Of a DNA stretch of 64,000 bases, positions 58,443 through 64,000 are shown in pieces. A program made the translations under genes and the position numbers. The notes under the pieces were generated by a model that did not search any database, was not told the DNA's origin, and saw only the letters and a list, made by a program, of their open reading frames with translations. The DNA comes from Siphonodentalium dalli (taxonomy: Eukaryota; Mollusca; Scaphopoda; Gadilida; Siphonodentaliidae). Position 1 is the first letter of the stretch. Every line of letters begins with the position of its first letter. The DNA is taken from NCBI GenBank assembly GCA_032622095.1, contig CP136069.1, positions 84,838,958 through 84,902,957 of the forward strand, read 5' to 3'.

Positions 58443-59880
58443 TAGTGATCTGCCTGCAACATCTCCACGATTAATTACTGCATGTAAACACTTCTGGCAC
58501 CCCCCAGCTGATTCTAGGTGATTACTTTTTGGGCCAATAAAGCTTTCTCAGGGCATATGCCGCTTTGTTTAAATGAAAAAAGTTTTCTTCATTTTTGACA
58601 AATCATAATATTAGTAATATTTCTGCATCATTTCCAGGATTAATTATTCCCTATATACATTTTTTGGACCCCAACAGATGCTGTTTTATTATGCTTTTTA
58701 TGTAAATAGAGGATTCACTTTGAGACAGGTTTCATTTATATAGAGAGGAGGCACACAGCTCCATATTAAACATTAGTGAAATCAAAATTTTAAACAATTA
58801 AGGTCTTTCTTTTTTGAGAGGGGGAAACACAGCTCCATAACTATATGACATTTGCCGCCTTATTGAAATCAAAGTTTGAAACAAATAAGGTCTTTATTTT
58901 TTTTAGAAGTCATAATAATAGTAATATTTATTAGTGATCTTCCTGTACATTCTCCATGATAAATTACTGCATGTAAACACTCTGGCACCAACCCCCCTCT
59001 CACCACCCGCTGATTCTAGGCGATTACTTTTTGTGTCAATAGAGCCTTTTCAGTTCTGATTCACTTCAAAACAGATTTATTTATATATGCCGCCTTGTTG
59101 AAATGAAAGTTTGAAACAAGTGCTTTCTGTTTTTGAGAAGTCATTAATTAGCAATCTGCCTGCACCATCGTCACGATTAATTACTGCTTATAGACACCTT
59201 TTCACCCCCAGCTGATTATAGTTGATTACTTTTTGGTTCTACAAAGTTCCGATTCACTTCAAAACAGGATTCCTTTGTATAAAGAGGGTTTCCATTTGTA
59301 CAGGGAATAATTATGCTACCTTAGTGAAATATAAGTTTGAAACAAGGTCTTTCTTTTCGTAAAATGCCATAATAATGTTAAAATATTAATCAGTATTCTG
59401 CCTGCACAATATCTCCTAAAAAATTACTGCTTATAACACCTCCCGCTGATTCCAGTTCATAACTTTTTGGGTCGATAAAGTTCTGATTCAATTCAAAACA
59501 GGATTCCTTTGTATAAATATGGTTGAATAGCTCCATTTGTTCAGTGCATATGCCGTCAAATTTAAATCAAAGTTTGAAACAAGGTTTTTTCTTTTCAAGG
59601 AAGTCATAATAATGATAATATTAATTATTAATCTACCTCTGCTAGCTCAAAAATTAATTACTGCATATAAATAATTCTGGTACCCCCAGCTGATATTATT
59701 TTATTGCTACTTGAGTATTAAAATAAAGAGCTCTCAGTTCTAATTCACTTCAAAACAGAATTCCTTTATATAAAGTGGGACTCATAGTTCCAGATTGTTT
59801 GGAACAAGGGCTCTCTTTCATAATGTCATAATAATAATTAGTGATCTGCATGAACATCCCCTCGATTAATTACTGCTAAT
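58443..59880. repeat. satellite-like array (copy 2 of 38613)
   Basis: Seven units in the same order with the same spacing. Only point differences from copy 1 were seen. Confidence 0.85.
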
Positions 59881-59923
59881 AAACATGTATCATACCCCCC
59901 AGCTTATTCTTTTTGATTAACGT

Positions 59924-60110
59924 TTAACACTTTGATGACTGCAGCTTCCTGAATTTTTGCAAAAACCCATAGGGAGCCTCGCATATATAAGAGAATGCAT
60001 TGGCCTAACAATATTTACCTTGACCTTGAAAGCCAGTGCATTCTCTTATATATGTGAGGCTCCCTATGGACTTGCATATATAAGAGAATGCACTGGCACA
60101 AGATCTTTAA
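59924..60110. mobile_element. TTAA MITE family A (copy 2 of 40094)
   Basis: Same truncated copy. Confidence 0.75.
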
Positions 60111-60461
60111 GGTGTTCCAAAGTGAATAACGAATAATAACGTCAAAATAATTTATTTTCATGAATGTGATATCCAAATAGTCAGAAAACAGCGTCATTGT
60201 TATAAACTAATTACACGCAGTGACTACTATTGGCGCAATCATTGTCGTAATGTTTAAGCCCAATAATGATCGAGTCCTGAATAAAGTATAAATATTTATA
60301 TTTGTGCGAAATTCAACCATTGTGCTCTCTGAAAAGGTAAAGTTGATGTGTATGGAACTTTTGACAAGCTTAGTTCATTGCTACATTCTTCCAATGTGGA
60401 TAGTGTTTGGATACTAACTGATTGGTTTTAATCGATGAAATAAGTCCGCAATCTGTCTTTA

Positions 60462-60666
60462 CCCCTTCCATGATTGGAGCTTCCTGAAATTCAGCGAAAA
60501 CCCTGTGCCAATGCATTCCTTTATATATGCGAGTTCCCCATAGGGAGCCTCGCATATATAAGAGAATACTTTGGCCTAACAATATTTGCTTGTAAGCCAG
60601 TGCATTCCCTTATATATGCGAGACTATCTATCGGAGACTCGCATATATAAGAGAATGCATTGGCAC
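60462..60666. mobile_element. TTAA MITE family A (copy 2 of 40632)
   Basis: Same element with TGCATTCCTTTATAT in place of TGCATTCCCTTATAT. Confidence 0.75.
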
Positions 60667-60833
60667 TCTGATGTACTTGAACAAAAACTAGTAAAAATAT
60701 CTCATTTTACCTGATTTTACACACAAAAATAGTTTTAAAAAAAGTTTAGTGATATTAAGGGAGAGTCAATTATTTCATTTATGAAAGTATACACTAGAAT
60801 GTCCTATTATTCATTCGGAGGGGTGATTTGATA

Positions 60834-60922
60834 TCCTATGGGAGCCTCGCAAATATAAGAGAATGCACTGGCACAGGATCTTTAATGCTGAACCAGCGCA
60901 GCTCCCGTCATGAAAGGGCTAA
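60834..60922. mobile_element. TTAA MITE family A fragment (copy 2 of 41004)
   Basis: Same right-end fragment. Confidence 0.7.
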
Positions 60923-61250
60923 AGAGCACTTTGGGAGGTTCAACACCCAGACAACAAACAAAAACTTTAACTCACACCTGTACACCCCACATCATTTATC
61001 TTTCTATCAACAACAGTTTTTTTAGCACATTCAAACTTTGTACCCAACATCATTTATCTTGTTATCAACCAGTGTTTTTAGCACATTTGTATACCAGTAT
61101 AATGAGGTGAAGTACAGTAACTGGTTATGTTCCTTCTGTCGGCACTGCATAGAATTGTTTGAAGCAGGAGCAGCGGAGGAGGGGGGATACAGGTGCACTT
61201 AACTGATGCCAATATGCAAAGTCCTAATATACATAGAGAAAAGTGCCCTT

Positions 61251-61486
61251 TTAACCCTATCCATACTAAATACTCATTGATGAGTAGTTATCCCATAGGA
61301 AATGTTCAGATAATAAGTTCAACTCATTATCTGAACATTTCCCTCCAATAAATAGGACTCCTTCTGCACTTTATAATCTGTCATCTGCTTACTTTTCTTG
61401 AAGACTCCTCCAGATGAATAGTAGGCAATTCCAATGTATACTTTTATAACTGAATGGGAGAATCCATTCAGTATAGAACGGGTTAA
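61251..61486. mobile_element. TTAA MITE family D (copy 2 of 41419)
   Basis: TTAA at 61251-61254 and 61483-61486, with minor substitutions such as GAACGGG for GAAAGGG at the right end. Confidence 0.85.
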
Positions 61487-61739
61487 CAGTTAACAGCTTC
61501 ATCCCTTGTTTGAAGCAAGTGTGAAGAAATTATCATTTCTTACCGGAATGACCATGTTACGATCAGAATAAATAGATTAAGAAATGCCTTGACATTTTAG
61601 TTTGGAATATCCAGTTAGTTATCCATCAACCATGAATGAATCGCCCTTAAAAGGTTATATTACTATAAAGGCTATAAACACTTTCTATTATCTATCCATG
61701 TCAAAGAAATTCCCACACACAGAAGACAGCTTCCTAAAC

Positions 61740-62262
61740 CACCCCTGGTCAAGTGGTCCTGCTAATATACTATGATGCTGGTGATCCTGCAGAATTACTA
61801 TGATGTGGGTAGGGCAAACTGATGCCGTTACGAAAAAGTACCATTATTATTTCTGAAGTTGTAATTTTCATGGTGTTTGGCTAATCTGAGCGTATTGAGA
61901 AAAAATACTGCGTATGAACCATTCAAGAATATATATATTTTTGAAAAATATAATAATGCCTGCGCTGGAGCCTGGAGTTTCTAAAATGACATGAAGAAAC
62001 ATCTTGATTAAAGTCGATTTTCAACAACTATTACAACCAGTATTAATAATATTTCGCAATAAATATGTTTTTGAATGTTTGATATGCATAAATGGATTTT
62101 CCTGTATATGTTCAGATTATCGAAACACCGCGAAAAAGACAAAGTACAAAAATATAATGGTACTTTACGTTGATGGTATCAGTTTGCCCTAACAGCATCA
62201 TAGCAATTCAGCAGGACCCAACCCCATCATAGCATATTAGCAGGACCACTTGACCAGGGGTG
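61740..62262. mobile_element. MITE family K (CACCCCTGGTCAAGTGG ends), complete
   Basis: 523 bp flanked by TAAAC at 61735-61739 and 62263-62267. The arms are imperfect inverted repeats over about 150 bp, including CACCCCTGGTCAAGTGGTCC and GTAGGGCAAACTGATGCC with complements. A 5-bp duplication does not settle the superfamily. Non-coding. Confidence 0.78.
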
Positions 62263-62267
62263 TAAAC

Positions 62268-62649
62268 CCGATTGCCCCGACAAATTCTGTATAAAGCTGA
62301 AGAGGTAACTTGTCGAAGTATCTACACAATAACAGTTCAATGGAATTATTTGTGAAATCCACGCTCCTATACATCGCTATTGATCGTCACGCCATTCTGA
62401 TATACATTAGTTATTCCGATCAGGAACTGATTCTAAGTGGTATTTAGCAATTGTGTTTCTCTGCAACTAAGTTTATAGGAAATCTATAGTTTTGACATTT
62501 ATAGTCATATTCAGTGTATCAGAGGTTAAGATCCGACTGTTGTTATTTTTGGAGTAAATTCTCTGCATGTTTGAAGGTCAATTCATTACGAATACCCCAC
62601 ATTGTAACCAGAATCAATCTACATTCTTTCAGCTCTATTATTTTGAGAT
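62268..62649. other. non-coding, nothing recognised
   Basis: Sequence present only after copy 2. No gene or repeat recognised. Confidence 0.4.
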
Positions 62650-62657
62650 TCTGGGTA

Positions 62658-63104
62658 CAAGACTGAGTTTAGTGTGCCTGTCATTTGCAGAATGAGGTCC
62701 CAGAAGGTGAATTTAGTTACGCTATCCCGCAAAGCAGGCTAGCATCAATAAATTCACCTGGGACCTCATTCTGCATGGCCTCATCTGCTATGGGAGACAG
62801 ATTGAATTTCCCAAATGATGAATACTGTGATGTACACCCATTGGGAACCTCGATTATGCAATGTGTCGTCTGCCAATTTGGGGATACAGAGAAACTAAAC
62901 TAAAAAAGAAATAGAGTCTATGTGAAGAGGTTTCAAAAGAAATTTTATAACCAAGAAACTTTCCAGAGAAGATGAGGCCTAAGCAGAATGAGGTCCCCAG
63001 ATGGTGAATTTAGTGATGCTAGCCCGCTATGCATGTTAGCATCACTAAATTCACCCTATGGGGACCTCATTCTGCAAATGACAGGCATACTAAACTCAGG
63101 CTTG
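62658..63104. mobile_element. hAT-like MITE family G, full length with exact 8-bp duplication
   Basis: 447 bp flanked by TCTGGGTA at 62650-62657 and 63105-63112. Ends CAAGACTGAGTTTAGTGTGC and TACTAAACTCAGGCTTG. Both subterminal palindromes are present. With the copies at 12558 and 15453 it fixes the 8-bp duplication for the family. Confidence 0.88.
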
Positions 63105-63208
63105 TCTGGGTACCCAGTTAAATCAATTTATTGGTGTTCCTGGATATCTGAATCAACATTGCGAGATCTTGGATATTGAAATGGTTTGAAACAGAATTTG
63201 ACATAGCC

Positions 63209-63332
63209 GATGAGGCCTAAGCAGAATGAGGTCCCCAGAGGTGATGCTAGCCTGCTATACAGGAGGGTGTCACTAAACTCACCCTCCGAGGACCTCATTC
63301 TGCAAATGACAGGCACACTAAACTCAGGCTTG
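63209..63332. mobile_element. hAT-like MITE family G, right-end fragment
   Basis: GATGAGGCCTAAGCAGAATG, a shortened palindrome and the terminus GCACACTAAACTCAGGCTTG. The left half is absent. Confidence 0.7.
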
Positions 63333-64000
63333 CTTCTAACGGGATGGTAAAATAGGCTATTTTCGGAACAGGTGACCTGCAGAATCATTTGGAATGTAGA
63401 AAGAGGGATAACTCTATCATGTTAGAACCCTCCTTTAAGGCAAATGCAATTCAAATAGAAAAGATTTTGCTCGGCTGCATCAATCAGGAAATAAACAATT
63501 TTTTATGCCTTTATAGACAAATAAAATAACAAAATCTTCAGTTTAGTCTATGTTTTATTCACAAAAAAGACATTTGTGGTCTTGAAATCGGATTTTATAA
63601 AAATTATGTTGTTGTTGTAATTGTGGTGCAGAAGAGATAGACTATCTTTAACTTTTGAATACTATTACTGAATAGCACTAACCTTGATCAGAGAAACCAC
63701 TGACAGAGTTCCGAGTAGTTTATCACCTGATTCTCAATTGATCTCGTTTGGTTGTATTTCAAGGTACAACCATGCTTGTGAATAAACGCTCAAAGTCCAC
63801 CCACTTAGTACAGACCTACAATAAAGAGAAACACAATACAATGAAATCAGACTTAATTTGACACTTATATTTCAATGAAATCTTCCACATTTACAATCCA
63901 TTGTCATACTCATGGTTATATAAGCCAAAAGTAGAATGATAGTCCATTTACCAGTCTGGTCACTCATCAGGTGTAGTATCTGATAACATTGTTCAATTGA
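63333..64000. other. non-coding to the window edge, nothing recognised
   Basis: AT-rich sequence without a credible reading frame or recognisable repeat. Confidence 0.4.

Larger units (their letters stand above)
47835..62067. repeat. 14.2-kb duplicated block, copy 2
   Basis: Co-linear with 27921-42239 from its first base after the gap to inside MITE K. It contains the same elements in the same order. Individual elements are listed where boundaries are clear. The regions between them are non-coding as in copy 1. Confidence 0.97.

Overview
The window is gene-poor, AT-rich animal nuclear DNA, built mostly from mobile elements. Three things point to a marine invertebrate, probably a lophotrochozoan such as a mollusc, brachiopod or phoronid: the first coding exon of an organic-anion-transporter (SLCO/OATP) gene with a consensus splice donor, a BEL/Pao retrotransposon, and degenerate tandem repeats ending in GACGGACGGACG-like motifs of the kind common in those genomes. 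The organism call is inference. No bacterial-type operons, CRISPR arrays, rRNA or ordinary tRNA genes were seen.

Layout. 1-2.3 kb: 3' part of a BEL/Pao polyprotein (+) with intact RNase H, integrase and C-terminal domains. 2.9-4.4 kb: degenerate tandem repeat. 4.6-6.4 kb: a TTAA-flanked hairpin element, then a 1.5-kb foldback structure with arms of about 420 bp. 6.4-9.2 kb: a 5'-truncated, frameshifted LINE (-). 11.3-11.7 kb: first coding exon of the SLCO/OATP gene (-); later exons would lie at lower coordinates and were not seen. 11.8-27.5 kb: dense miniature elements (MITEs), a minisatellite of about 28 units at 23.3-24.5 kb and a LINE fragment at 25.5 kb. 27.9-42.2 kb: a 14.3-kb block repeated almost exactly at 47.8-62.1 kb. 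42.2-47.7 kb and 62.3-64 kb: more MITEs and one tRNA-derived SINE.

The dominant architecture is a community of non-autonomous DNA elements that can be sorted by target site. At least six families carry TTAA at their ends (piggyBac-like target choice). One is a perfect foldback flanked by TA with CAGT...ACTG ends (Tc1/mariner/pogo-like). Two make 8-bp target duplications (hAT-like). Several TTAA families share the same palindromic core, and two nested insertions allow the pre-insertion TTAA site to be inferred. No DNA transposase was found in the window.

The 14.3-kb repeat begins immediately after a run of exactly 100 N, and the sequence before that gap ends inside a hairpin repeat. The simplest reading is two haplotypes of one locus placed in tandem by the assembler. 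A real recent segmental duplication cannot be excluded from sequence alone. The two copies differ by point changes, by tandem-repeat copy number and by small indels.
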